Positions 1-8,301 of a DNA stretch of 64,000 nt are shown piece after piece (within the stretch, counting starts at the first letter, position 1; every line of letters begins with the position of its first letter). The notes beneath the pieces were generated by a model that searched no databases, was not told the DNA's origin, and saw only the letters and a program-made list of their open reading frames with translations. Where the stretch lies: the NCBI GenBank assembly GCA_025355245.1, contig JANXZZ010000052.1, positions 1 through 64,000 of the forward strand, written 5' to 3'. This DNA comes from Pseudomonadota bacterium (GTDB lineage Bacteria; Pseudomonadota; Gammaproteobacteria; Steroidobacterales; Steroidobacteraceae). Both the position numbers and the translations under genes were made by a program.

Positions 1-224
1 CGCGCGCGCTCGCGAACGACCCGCCGCTCGTCGTTGCGGACGAACCGACGGGCAATCTTGATTCCCGGACGGCAGAAGAAGTCATGTCGTTCTTCGCTAG
101 GCTGGTTAGTGCGGGGAAAACCGTGGTAATGGTTACGCACGAGCGGGAGCTCGAGCGCTATTTTGCCCGCTCAATCACGCTTGCGGACGGGATGGCGGGT
201 GCGCGAGACGCGGGCGACGCATGA
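1..224 (+). CDS. ABC transporter ATP-binding protein, C-terminal end (partial)
   Basis: Only the last 73 codons lie in the window. They hold a Walker B segment (VVADEPTGNLD, about residues 11-21 of the fragment) and the H-loop (VMVTHE), both diagnostic of an ABC ATPase. The DEPTGNLDSRT form is typical of the MacB/LolD/YbbA subgroup that works with FtsX-type permeases. The stop codon overlaps the start of the permease as ATGA, so the two are translationally coupled and very probably one transporter. The protein would act at the inner face of the cytoplasmic membrane. The substrate cannot be read from the fragment. The 5' end is outside the window. Confidence 0.95.
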   Translation, partial: RALANDPPLVVADEPTGNLDSRTAEEVMSFFARLVSAGKTVVMVTHERELERYFARSITLADGMAGARDAGDA

Positions 225-2629
225 GTCTTAGCCCCCGCTGGCGCAAGATCGCGCGCGATGCCGAGAGCTGGCAGGGACGGCTCGCGATCATGATCCTGGC
301 GATCGCCGTCGGTGTCTTCGCGGTTGGGGCCCTCTCAACGGGTTACTCGATTCTGGCGAGGGAGATTGGCCGGGGCTATCTTGCGACGAACCCCGCCGCG
401 GCGCTGTTTGAGGTGGAGGCGCTGGACCTCGATGCGGTCGCGGGTGCGGCTCGGCAGCCCGGCGTCGTCGGCGCCGAGGCCTCGGGGCGCGTTCGCGGGC
501 GCGTCGAGGTGCGTCCGAACGAGTGGCTTCCGCTTCTGCTCTTCGTGGTGCCGGACTTCGCCGTGTCCAAGATCTCTACCGTGCAGCTTGAATCGGGGGG
601 CTGGCCTTCAGCCGCCGAAGAAATCGACCTTGAACGAACCGCGCTACCCTTCGCGAACGCCGCCGTTGGCGGTAGCGTCAGGGTTGAACTGCCTGGCGGT
701 ACGCCACGCGACCTCAGGGTCGCCGGGTCCGTATACGATGCCAGTCTCGCGCCGGCTTGGCAGGAGCAGACGGTCTACGGATACGTCACCCCCGCTGCAG
801 CGCGGCTTCTTGGGTACGCCAACCCAATGCGGACGCTCAAGATTTCGGTAGCCGATCCGGTTGGCAACCGTTCGGGGCTGGAGCGAACCGCAATCGGCGT
901 TGCAAGCTGGCTGCGATCGGCCGGCCGGCCGCCATCGGAGATCCGGATACCGCCGTACCGCCATCCCCACGATGCGCAAATGACGAGCGTTGTGCGCATG
1001 CTACTGGTGTTCGGCGTCTTGGCGCTTGTCCTGGGTGCAGTCCTCACCGGCACTCTCACCGCAAGTCTTCTGGCACCGCAGGTCCGTCAGATCGGAGTGA
1101 TGAAGGCAATCGGCGCGCGGAGCGCGCAGATCCTCGTTCCATACGCCGCCCTTGTTCTACTCGTGGGACTCCTGGCAGTCGCCATCGGGCTGCCCCCCGG
1201 CGTCCTCGCCGGCCGCGCGTTGGCGGCGAATACCGCGCATCTCCTAAATCTGCAGTTGGAGAGTGTTGCGGTGTCGCCGTGGGTCTACCTTTGCGAGGTA
1301 ATTGCAGCTGTGGTCCTGCCGCTCGCAGCGGCGCTCGTGCCGATTCGAGCAGCAACCCGGCGGACCGTCCGCGAAACGTTGGGCGACTACGGCGTCGCTG
1401 CGCCGTCGGACCGATCGAGCGTCTGGGCCCGGGTATTGAGCCGTATCACCGGCGGGCCCGCGCTCGGCCTCGCCGCGCGCAACACTGTTCGGCGCAAGGG
1501 ACGACTAGCGCTGACGGTCGGTCTGCTCGCGACGGCCGGCGCGCTGTTCATGACGAGCCTGAATGTGCGCTCCGCGTGGGAGCGCAACCTGAGCGCGGCA
1601 TCCCGAGAGCGGCACTTCGACGCCGAGATCTTCCTTGCCAAGCCAGCACCGACGGCCGGTGCAGTGGCGGCCGTTGCGCGCGTCAGCGCCGTGCGGGTGG
1701 TCGAGCCCTTTCAAGCCGAGGCAATCTCGCCGGCGCGCGCGGACGGTCTCAACGTAGTCTCGACGTATCCCGACGGCGGGCACGGGAGCCTGCAGCTGAT
1801 GGGCGTCCCTGCACCGAGCGCGTTCGTCACCCCGAACGTCATTGAAGGCCGCTGGCTGGATCCGACGAAGCCGGACGGCGTCGTTCTGAATGAAGCGGCG
1901 CGCGCAATGTTTCCGCGGTCCCGAGTCGGCGACTCGATTCGCGTGGATGTGCGCGGCAATGCCGCTGCGCTGGTGATTCTCGGCGTCATCCGCGAGCACC
2001 TCACCGCCGCAACGGTCTACGCCGTGCCGATTGGCTACGAGCGATTGACCTCGACACCAGAATCGATTTCCGGGTTGCGCATCGGGCTATACAAGTCGGA
2101 CGAGCAATCGGCATTCGCCGCAATTGCGGCGGTGGAAAAGTCACTAGCAGCGGTCGGATCCAGGACCGCGCTCTCGATCACCCAGGCTCAGCTCGGCCGC
2201 GCGCTGGGTGGCCACCTGTTCATCCTGATCTTCGTGCTAGTGGTTACCGCGATCCTGATGGCGCTGGTTGGCGTGCTCGGCCTCGCGTCCGCAATCACGA
2301 CGGGTGTGCTCGAACGAACGAGGGAGCTGGCGGTCATGCGCGCGATAGGCGCTCGTTCGCGCACAATTCGTCTCAGTGTTATCGCCGAGGGCGTGTTCGT
2401 TGCGCTCATCAGTGCCGCCGTCGGATTCGTTCTGTCGGTGCCGATGACTGTAGCGGTCGTGTGGGTGGTCGGGACCGCCTCGCTCGGCCCGTCGGTCGAT
2501 GCCGTCGTCTCACCGTTGGCACTGCCGCTCTGGCTGGCTGTAGTCGGTTGTGCGTCAGTCGCGGCGACCGTTCTGCCTGCGTGGCAAGCGTCGCGACTGA
2601 CAATTCGCGAAGCACTTTCCTACCAATGA
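221..2629 (+). CDS. ABC transporter permease with two FtsX domains
   Basis: This 802-residue inner-membrane protein has a repeated layout. One membrane helix near residue 25 is followed by a large extracytoplasmic domain (about 50-250) and three helices (about 255-380). The pattern then repeats with a helix near 430, a second extracytoplasmic domain and three helices between about 670 and 795. Each half ends in an FtsX-like core with the typical phrase on permease and identity change (GVMKAIGARS near 290, AVMRAIGARS near 705). Proteins of this shape, with a LolD/MacB-type ATPase, move lipophilic substrates or extract lipoproteins rather than importing solutes. The start overlaps the ATPase stop (ATGA). 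No MacA-like adaptor is visible downstream, though one could lie upstream of the window. Confidence 0.9.
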   Translation: MSLSPRWRKIARDAESWQGRLAIMILAIAVGVFAVGALSTGYSILAREIGRGYLATNPAAALFEVEALDLDAVAGAARQPGVVGAEASGRVRGRVEVRPNEWLPLLLFVVPDFAVSKISTVQLESGGWPSAAEEIDLERTALPFANAAVGGSVRVELPGGTPRDLRVAGSVYDASLAPAWQEQTVYGYVTPAAARLLGYANPMRTLKISVADPVGNRSGLERTAIGVASWLRSAGRPPSEIRIPPYRHPHDAQMTSVVRMLLVFGVLALVLGAVLTGTLTASLLAPQVRQIGVMKAIGARSAQILVPYAALVLLVGLLAVAIGLPPGVLAGRALAANTAHLLNLQLESVAVSPWVYLCEVIAAVVLPLAAALVPIRAATRRTVRETLGDYGVAAPSDRSSVWARVLSRITGGPALGLAARNTVRRKGRLALTVGLLATAGALFMTSLNVRSAWERNLSAASRERHFDAEIFLAKPAPTAGAVAAVARVSAVRVVEPFQAEAISPARADGLNVVSTYPDGGHGSLQLMGVPAPSAFVTPNVIEGRWLDPTKPDGVVLNEAARAMFPRSRVGDSIRVDVRGNAAALVILGVIREHLTAATVYAVPIGYERLTSTPESISGLRIGLYKSDEQSAFAAIAAVEKSLAAVGSRTALSITQAQLGRALGGHLFILIFVLVVTAILMALVGVLGLASAITTGVLERTRELAVMRAIGARSRTIRLSVIAEGVFVALISAAVGFVLSVPMTVAVVWVVGTASLGPSVDAVVSPLALPLWLAVVGCASVAATVLPAWQASRLTIREALSYQ

Positions 2630-2642
2630 GAGGCGTCCCCGC

Positions 2643-2756
2643 GTGAAGAAGACCTTCTTGATCGTTGCCGTCGTCCTCCTCGCACTGGCCGCGCTCGCGT
2701 TCGCCGCGCACCAACTTGGATTCCTTGAGGTCGTACGTCGCGTTCACGGCGGATGA
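2643..2756 (+). CDS. Small single-span membrane peptide (37 aa)
   Basis: A GTG-started frame begins 13 bases after the permease stop, with AGAGG about 9 bases upstream of the GTG. It encodes a peptide that is almost all hydrophobic from residue 4 to 22 (VKKTFLIVAVVLLALAALAF), with a short basic tail ending RRVHGG. It could be a signal-anchor micropeptide that belongs to the ABC transporter. I do not recognise a family. The close spacing, ribosome binding site and clean hydrophobic helix argue that it is real. The counter-argument is that short hydrophobic frames arise easily in GC-rich DNA. Confidence 0.5.
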   Translation: MKKTFLIVAVVLLALAALAFAAHQLGFLEVVRRVHGG

Positions 2757-2815
2757 GCGAACGCCCCGGCGACCGGTCCGGGGCACGGCCCTGTACGCGT
2801 CCGCGGTCCCCGCCA

Positions 2816-3730
2816 TCAGCAGCCGACGGTGGCGGGAGCCGCCGACTCCATCGCAAGCAGGTCGAGGAGCTCGCTGAAACTCTGCTGTACGGTCTTTCCC
2901 GAAGTATCGAGTTGCCGGTGCGACTGGCGATAGAACGGCTCGCGCGCTCGCAGGATTTCCGTCAGCTCCTGCATCGCCAGCCGGCTGCGGGCCATCGGAC
3001 GAAGGTCACCCTGCGCGACGACCCGCTGCATGTGTTCCGCGGGCGATGCGCGGAGCCAGATCGTGAACGCGCTTGCCAGCAGCGCCGGTAGCGTTTCTGG
3101 GTCAGCGGCCAGCCCGCCCCCCGTCTCGATGACCGCCGCCTCGTTGCTAGCCAAAATCGCGCGCAATCCTTCGCGTTCGAATCGTCGATAGCCCGGCTGA
3201 CCGTGCAACTGCAGTATCTCTCCGATGCTCGCACCGTATTCCCGTTCGACTTCCCGATCGAGTTCGAAGAACGGCACTCCTCGATGATTTGCCAACTGAC
3301 GACCAAGTGTCGTCTTTCCTGCCCCTCGCAGACCCACGAGCGCGACGTAGCGAACGGCGGGCGCCGCCGACGCGCCGGTCACGAATTGCGTGGTCAGAAG
3401 CTCGCGCGCGGCAATCAATTCCCCGTCCGAGAGCCGGGACAGCGTCCTGAGGATCGCCGCTCTCTCGGAACCCTCGACCGACTGTTCGGCCAGAAACGTA
3501 TCCGGCGAGAAGCTCATGGAGGTGGCGATTCGTCTTAGCACGAGCAGCGACGGGTTCCCCTCGCCCGCTTCGAGTTGCGCAAGAAAGCGCAGCGAGACCC
3601 CCGAATCGGCGGCGAGCGCGGTCCGCGTCATCCCGCGCTGCGCGCGCGCCTCGCGAATCTTGCTGCCGAGGCGACGCAGATAGGCCGTGTCTTCGGAGGT
3701 CGTACGTTTCGCGGTCGGGAGTCGAGGCAT
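2816..3730 (-). CDS. boxR: BoxR-type transcriptional regulator: XRE HTH fused to shikimate-kinase-like domain
   Basis: This 304-residue protein has an XRE-type helix-turn-helix at about residues 20-75 and a shikimate-kinase fold at about 125-290. The fold includes a P-loop (GLRGAGKT, 133-140) and an ETGGG segment near 202-206. This fusion is the hallmark of BzdR/BoxR regulators of benzoate degradation, where the kinase-like domain is not an enzyme but binds benzoyl-CoA and releases repression. The box genes next door fit that role. I chose ATG at 3730, which leaves 10 bases after the alpha/beta hydrolase stop. The longer frame would need a TTG at 3778 and would overlap the hydrolase. It is probably co-transcribed with the hydrolase from the divergent box promoter region. 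Confidence 0.9.
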   Translation of the reverse strand: MPRLPTAKRTTSEDTAYLRRLGSKIREARAQRGMTRTALAADSGVSLRFLAQLEAGEGNPSLLVLRRIATSMSFSPDTFLAEQSVEGSERAAILRTLSRLSDGELIAARELLTTQFVTGASAAPAVRYVALVGLRGAGKTTLGRQLANHRGVPFFELDREVEREYGASIGEILQLHGQPGYRRFEREGLRAILASNEAAVIETGGGLAADPETLPALLASAFTIWLRASPAEHMQRVVAQGDLRPMARSRLAMQELTEILRAREPFYRQSHRQLDTSGKTVQQSFSELLDLLAMESAAPATVGC

Positions 3731-3740
3731 GAATCGGCAA

Positions 3741-4556
3741 CTAGGCTGAGTCGCCGCGCGCAGCGACGTTCTCGACAAAAGCCGTTACAGCGTGGGTGAC
3801 CGCGGCGGGCTGGTCGCGGTGAGGTGAGTGTCCGCAGTCTTCGAGAATGAGGGTGGCAGCGGAGGGGACCAGCCGGCGTATCCCCTCTACCTGCTCGAGC
3901 GTCCCGTACTCGTCTCCGCGGCCTTGAATCGCAAGGATCGGTGCGCGTATCGCCGACAGCAAGCCTTCGATGTTCCACGACCGAAGGCTCGGGTCGAGCC
4001 AGATTCGGTTCCAGCCCCAGAACGCGGAGTCGACGTCGTCGTGGTAACGCGCCAGTCGCACTCGAAGGTCGGTCGTTTCGTAGGCCGCCTTCGCGCGCTG
4101 GATGTTGTCAATGGCGGTCTGCTCCACGTTGATATGGGGCGCGAGAGCGATGATCCCGGCGATCCTCGCGGCTGGCAGCGCGCCGTGAATCAGCGCGATC
4201 GACGCGCCGTCGCTGTGGCCGAGGAGCACGGGCCGCTCGATTCCGAGCGCGTCGAGGACGGCGGGCAGCCACACGCGGGCCTCCTCGTACATGAACTCGG
4301 CGTCTCGAGGTGCGGTGAGCGGGGAGGATCGGCCGTAACCGTGCCGCGAAAATACCAGCGTGCGGCAGCCCGTCGCAGCGGCAAGCGCCGCGGGAAACTC
4401 CCGCCACATCGAGACCGAACCGAGACCTTCGTGAAGCATCACGAGGTCGCCCGCGATCGCGCCCGGGGAGCCGAAAAATCGATACTCAATCCGGCGCTCA
4501 CCGAGGGCGAGGAAGCCGGCAGATCCAGGCGGTTGAAGACGCTGAGTTTGAGTCAC
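3741..4556 (-). CDS. Alpha/beta-fold hydrolase of the box locus
   Basis: This 271-residue cytoplasmic enzyme of the alpha/beta hydrolase superfamily shows a nucleophile elbow (GHSDG, Ser at about 114), an acid in GRGDEYG near 215 and a catalytic His in DCGHSPH near 241. It has no signal peptide. It lies between boxR and the box promoter, which suggests a role in aerobic benzoyl-CoA metabolism, for example hydrolysis of a stalled CoA thioester or lactone. The substrate is inference only. The first available start is GTG 4556, with no ribosome binding site. A -10-like TATACT lies at 4564-4569 (minus strand), so the mRNA may be leaderless. Its promoter overlaps one of two palindromes that probably bind BoxR. 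Confidence 0.8.
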   Translation of the reverse strand: MTQTQRLQPPGSAGFLALGERRIEYRFFGSPGAIAGDLVMLHEGLGSVSMWREFPAALAAATGCRTLVFSRHGYGRSSPLTAPRDAEFMYEEARVWLPAVLDALGIERPVLLGHSDGASIALIHGALPAARIAGIIALAPHINVEQTAIDNIQRAKAAYETTDLRVRLARYHDDVDSAFWGWNRIWLDPSLRSWNIEGLLSAIRAPILAIQGRGDEYGTLEQVEGIRRLVPSAATLILEDCGHSPHRDQPAAVTHAVTAFVENVAARGDSA

Positions 4557-4559
4557 GTT

Positions 4560-4575
4560 ACGCAGTATAATGCAT
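4560..4575. promoter_or_regulatory. Candidate BoxR operator, hydrolase/boxR side
   Basis: The sequence ACGCAGTATAATGCAT matches the perfect palindrome at 4647-4662 in 14 of 16 positions. It contains the minus-strand TATACT (-10-like) just upstream of the hydrolase GTG at 4556. The centre TATAATGCATA (4566-4576) is an exact 11-base repeat of 4653-4663. TGCA-containing sites are the reported recognition feature of BzdR/BoxR proteins. Binding here would repress the boxR operon. This is inferred from sequence alone. Confidence 0.5.
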
Positions 4576-4646
4576 ACACTCGAACGGCATAGTCAGCGAG
4601 GCTAAGAATTAGCCGATGCTTGACAGTCTCAGCGCGTTATCGGAAA

Positions 4647-4662
4647 ATGCATTATAATGCAT
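4647..4662. promoter_or_regulatory. Candidate BoxR operator and -10 box of boxC promoter
   Basis: ATGCATTATAATGCAT is a perfect 16-base palindrome made of two ATGCAT arms around TATA. It encloses a consensus -10 hexamer (TATAAT, 4653-4658). A TTGACA at 4620-4625 lies 17 bases upstream of GAAAAT (4643-4648), giving a possible second overlapping promoter. Transcription would start near 4665, about 40 bases before boxC. The two TGCA cores are 10 bases apart, one helical turn. A repressor bound here would block RNA polymerase directly. Confidence 0.6.
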
Positions 4663-4706
4663 AAATCAATACGGCGCCGGCATTTCGCGGTCGGCTTGGA
4701 GTGAGC

Positions 4707-6389
4707 ATGGCGCAGCCCGAATCCACAGCCGGCAGCGCGGCGCCGACGCCCGTCAGCTTTGAGACGCACCCGACCGAGTACCGCCACTGGAAGCTCACCT
4801 GCTCCGGGTCGACCGCGACGTTGACGATGGACGTGAACGAGGCCGCGGGGATCCGGCCCGGCTACGCGCTCAAGCTTAATTCCTACGACCTCGGCGTCGA
4901 CATCGAACTCTACGACGCGCTCCAGAGAATCCGCTTCGAGCACCCGCGGGTACGCACGGTTGTCCTGACGAGCGCGAAGGACCGGCTATTCTGCTCGGGC
5001 GCGAACATCTTCATGCTCGGGCAGTCCTCGCACGCGTGGAAAGTGAATTTCTGCAAGTTCACGAACGAGACGCGCAACGGCATCGAGGACTCGAGCGCGC
5101 ATTCGGGCCTCAAGTTCATCGCGGCCTGCAACGGTACGACCGCCGGCGGTGGCTACGAGCTCGCGCTCGCCTGCGACGAGATCGTCCTGGTCGATGACCG
5201 ATCCTCGGCGGTAAGCCTTCCCGAGGTGCCGCTTCTCGGTGTGCTGCCGGGCACCGGTGGCCTCACGCGCCTGACCGACAAGAGGCGGGTGCGCCGCGAC
5301 CTGGCGGATGTGTTCTGCACCACCGTCGAGGGTGTCCGCGGGCAGCGGGCCCGCGACTGGCGGCTCGTGGATGCGGTCGTCAAGCCGCAGGCATTTCACG
5401 CGCACGTTCAGGAGCGTGCCGCCGCTTTGGCGTGTGGGAGTCACCGACCGCTCGACGGCGTAGGCATCGTGCTGCCGCGCCTCGATCGGGTCGATGGCAG
5501 CGATGGCTTCCGCTATCGCAACGTCGAAGTGCGTCTGGACCACGCCGCGCGCCGCGCCGAGCTTGTGGTGTCCGCCCCCGCGTCGACGCCGCCGGAGTCG
5601 CTTGCGGACATTCTTGCGACAGGCGCGCGCTGGTGGCCACTCGAAATGGCCCGGGAGCTCGACGACGCGATCCTCACGTTGCGAACCAACTACCTTGCCT
5701 ACGGGGTCTGGGTGCTCAAGACGCAGGGTGAGGCGCAGCGCGTGGAGGCCGTAGACCGCTCGCTCGTCGACCACAGCACCGACTGGTTCGTCCGCGAGGT
5801 GATCGGTCAACTCAGGCGGACACTCGCGCGCCTCGACGTCTCCTCGCGGTCGTTGTTCGCCTCGGTCGATGGCGGCAGCTGCTTCGCCGGCACGCTGTTC
5901 GAGATCGCCCTCGCCGCCGATCGCACCTACATGTTGAACCAGCCGTCGGCCGACGGTGGGCCGTCGGTCACGCTCTCCGAGGCTAATTTCGGCCTGTACC
6001 CCGCCGTGCACGGCCTGACGCGCCTCGCAGCGCGGTTTGCGGGCGATAACGAGGCGATCGCGAAATTGCGCGCCGTGATCGGGGCGCCGCTCGATACGCG
6101 CGCCGCCAACGCGCTCGGCCTCGTGACCTCGGCACCCGACTCGCTCGATTGGGCGGACGAGCTCCGGATCGCGCTCGAGGAACGCGGCAGCCTGTCTCCC
6201 GACGCGCTGACCGGCATGGAGGCGAACCTGCGGTTCGGGCCCCACGAGACGCTCGAAACGCGGGTGTTCGGTCGCTTGTCGGCGTGGCAGAACTGGATCT
6301 TCATCCGTCCGAATGCGGTCGGTGACGCCGGCGCGCTCAAAGTCTTCGGAACCGGCCACAAGGCGTCGTTCAACTGGGACCGAATCTAG
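4707..6389 (+). CDS. boxC: Benzoyl-CoA-dihydrodiol lyase (BoxC)
   Basis: This 560-residue protein is made of two crotonase-like halves, about 20-280 and 290-540. BoxC opens the ring of the 2,3-epoxide/dihydrodiol of benzoyl-CoA by hydrolysis, giving 3,4-dehydroadipyl-CoA semialdehyde and formate. The length (about 555 residues is usual), the N-terminal phrase on HWKLTCSGSTATLTMDVNE and the KDRLFCSGANIFMLG segment near 95-110 match the family. The ATG at 4707 is preferred over the GTG at 4701 because GGAG at 4698-4701 sits at proper spacing for it. It is the first gene of the rightward box operon, 9 bases before boxB. Confidence 0.95.
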   Translation: MAQPESTAGSAAPTPVSFETHPTEYRHWKLTCSGSTATLTMDVNEAAGIRPGYALKLNSYDLGVDIELYDALQRIRFEHPRVRTVVLTSAKDRLFCSGANIFMLGQSSHAWKVNFCKFTNETRNGIEDSSAHSGLKFIAACNGTTAGGGYELALACDEIVLVDDRSSAVSLPEVPLLGVLPGTGGLTRLTDKRRVRRDLADVFCTTVEGVRGQRARDWRLVDAVVKPQAFHAHVQERAAALACGSHRPLDGVGIVLPRLDRVDGSDGFRYRNVEVRLDHAARRAELVVSAPASTPPESLADILATGARWWPLEMARELDDAILTLRTNYLAYGVWVLKTQGEAQRVEAVDRSLVDHSTDWFVREVIGQLRRTLARLDVSSRSLFASVDGGSCFAGTLFEIALAADRTYMLNQPSADGGPSVTLSEANFGLYPAVHGLTRLAARFAGDNEAIAKLRAVIGAPLDTRAANALGLVTSAPDSLDWADELRIALEERGSLSPDALTGMEANLRFGPHETLETRVFGRLSAWQNWIFIRPNAVGDAGALKVFGTGHKASFNWDRI

Positions 6390-6398
6390 GCGGACGCA

Positions 6399-7823
6399 AT
6401 GAACATCAACTACAACGACAAGATTCCCAACAACGTGGAACTCGCCGGTGACAGGGTACTGCAGCGCGCGCTGGAGCACTGGCAGCCACAGTTCCTCAAC
6501 TGGTGGGGCGAGATGGGACCCGAGGGATCGCACGCCCTCGACGTGTACCTGCGCACCGCCGTCAGTGTCGACAAGGCGGGATGGGCGCAATTCGGCTACG
6601 TCAAGATGCCGGACTACCGCTGGGGGATCTTCCTGAACCCCGCTGAAGCCGAACGCAAGGTCGGTTTCGGCGCGCACCGCGGCGAGCCGGTCTGGCAGGA
6701 CGTGCCGGGAGAGTACCGCGCGAACCTGCGGCGGATCATCGTGACGCAGGGTGACACGGAACCTGCCTCCGTCGAGCAGCAGCGTCACCTGGGGCTTACG
6801 TGCCCGTCGATGTACGACCTGAGGAACCTCTTCCAGGTGAATGTCGAAGAGGGCCGGCATCTGTGGGCAATGGTCTACCTGTTGCACCGCTTTTTCGGCC
6901 GGGACGGTCGCGAGGAGGCCGATGCCCTGCTCGGCCGCCGCTCGGGCGATGCAGACCATCCGCGTATTCTCGGCGCCTTCAACGAACGCACGCCGGACTG
7001 GCTGGCGTTCTTCATGTTCACCTTTTTCACCGATCGCGATGGAAAATTCCAGCTGTCCGCGCTCGCGGAGTCGGCGTTCGATCCCCTCGCCCGCACGACG
7101 CGCTTCATGCTGACTGAAGAAGGCCACCACATGTTCGTCGGCCGGAACGGCGTGCGGCGCATCATTGAGCGCACGGCGGACGTGATGGTCCAGGAGAGGA
7201 CCGAGGATCCGGACCGGCTTCGCGCGCTCGGCGTCATCGATCTGCCGACGATCCAGCGCTACCTCAACTTTCACTCGAGCGTCACGGTGGATCTCTTCGG
7301 CGCCGACCTTTCCTCGAACGCGGCGACGTTCTACACGACCGGTCTCAAGGGTCGCTTCCGCGAGGACCACATCGGCGACGATCACTCGCTCAAGGACGCG
7401 AGCTATCCCGTGCTCGAGATTAGGGACGGCACACTTGGTGCGAAGGAAGCGCCGGCACTCAATGCCCTCAACGAGCGCTTGCGCGACGATTTCGTTCGCG
7501 ACTCGATCTCGGGTGTCGAGGCCTGGAACTCGGCGCTCGAGAAACGTGGCATCGGCTTTCGACTGCGGGTGCCGCACAAGGCGTTCAACCGGCAGATCGG
7601 ACCGCTCGCCGAGCTTAAGGTATCGCCGCTTGGGCAGGTCATATCAGTTGCCGACTGGCAGGCGCAGGTCGACAGCTGGCTGCCGACCGATGGCGACCGG
7701 CAGTTCGTTCAGTCGTTGATGGGTCGAGTCGTCACGCCAGGTCAATTCGCAAACTGGATCTCGCCGCCGGCGTCTGGAATAAACGGTCAACCAGTTGAAT
7801 GCGAGTACGTGCGTTTCAATTGA
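6399..7823 (+). CDS. boxB: Benzoyl-CoA 2,3-epoxidase subunit B (BoxB)
   Basis: This 474-residue soluble diiron oxygenase converts benzoyl-CoA to 2,3-epoxybenzoyl-CoA with O2 and electrons from the reductase BoxA. Candidate iron ligands occur as two ExxH pairs, E151/H154 (EEGRH) and E241/H244 (EEGHH), with E121 and D212 in between. This is the layout expected for BoxB. Length is normal for the family. Its reductase partner boxA, the aldehyde dehydrogenase (boxD or boxZ) and benzoate-CoA ligase are not in the window, so they must be encoded elsewhere. It probably shares an mRNA with boxC. Confidence 0.96.
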   Translation: MNINYNDKIPNNVELAGDRVLQRALEHWQPQFLNWWGEMGPEGSHALDVYLRTAVSVDKAGWAQFGYVKMPDYRWGIFLNPAEAERKVGFGAHRGEPVWQDVPGEYRANLRRIIVTQGDTEPASVEQQRHLGLTCPSMYDLRNLFQVNVEEGRHLWAMVYLLHRFFGRDGREEADALLGRRSGDADHPRILGAFNERTPDWLAFFMFTFFTDRDGKFQLSALAESAFDPLARTTRFMLTEEGHHMFVGRNGVRRIIERTADVMVQERTEDPDRLRALGVIDLPTIQRYLNFHSSVTVDLFGADLSSNAATFYTTGLKGRFREDHIGDDHSLKDASYPVLEIRDGTLGAKEAPALNALNERLRDDFVRDSISGVEAWNSALEKRGIGFRLRVPHKAFNRQIGPLAELKVSPLGQVISVADWQAQVDSWLPTDGDRQFVQSLMGRVVTPGQFANWISPPASGINGQPVECEYVRFN

Positions 7824-7857
7824 GCACGCGCCCCGCTGGCTGTTAGCGAAGGATCTG

Positions 7858-8301
7858 ATGCGTTTTGCCGAACTAACCGCCGGTACCGTCATCGAATCGC
7901 GTGCGCGCGGCGTAACTCAAGAGGAAATCGTCGAATTTGCGGAGCGCTACGACCCGCAATGGTTCCACGTCGACGCGGAGCGCGCCGCCGCGAGCCGCTG
8001 GGGCGGACTCATCGCCAGCGGCTGGCTGACGTGCGGTATCGCTATGGAGCTGGCCGTCGAGTCCGCCCTTCAGGGGTCGGAGTCCTTCGGTTCCCCTGGC
8101 GTCGACGAGCTGCGTTGGCTGGAACCCGTGCGACCGGGTGATGCACTCAGGCTGCGCATTGAGGTCCTCGACAGTCGACTTTCGTCATCGAGGCGAACCG
8201 GAATCGTCCGCTGGCGATGGCGCCTCGCGAATCAGGCCGGTACGCCGGTCCTCGAAATGATCGCGACCAGTCTATTCGACGTCAGTCGGTCGCGCGTTTG
8301 A
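7858..8301 (+). CDS. MaoC-like (hotdog-fold) acyl-CoA dehydratase
   Basis: This 147-residue protein is an R-specific enoyl-CoA hydratase/MaoC hotdog domain. It has the catalytic region YDPQWFHVD (about 30-38), then the SRWGGLIASGW helix segment and a C-terminal strand pair. It is 34 bases after boxB, with AGGA just upstream of ATG 7858. The longer frame from 7795 would overlap boxB and lacks such a site. In this context it may hydrate an unsaturated CoA intermediate downstream of BoxC, such as 3,4-dehydroadipyl-CoA or its isomer, but that is inference. Its last 20 bases overlap the 3' end of the opposite-strand amidohydrolase. Confidence 0.85.
   Translation: MRFAELTAGTVIESRARGVTQEEIVEFAERYDPQWFHVDAERAAASRWGGLIASGWLTCGIAMELAVESALQGSESFGSPGVDELRWLEPVRPGDALRLRIEVLDSRLSSSRRTGIVRWRWRLANQAGTPVLEMIATSLFDVSRSRV

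Noticed and set aside
4986-7577. Very long open frame antisense to boxC/boxB (863 codons)
   Set aside because: Arg/Glu/Val-rich shadow of two well-identified genes; no domain, no ribosome binding site.
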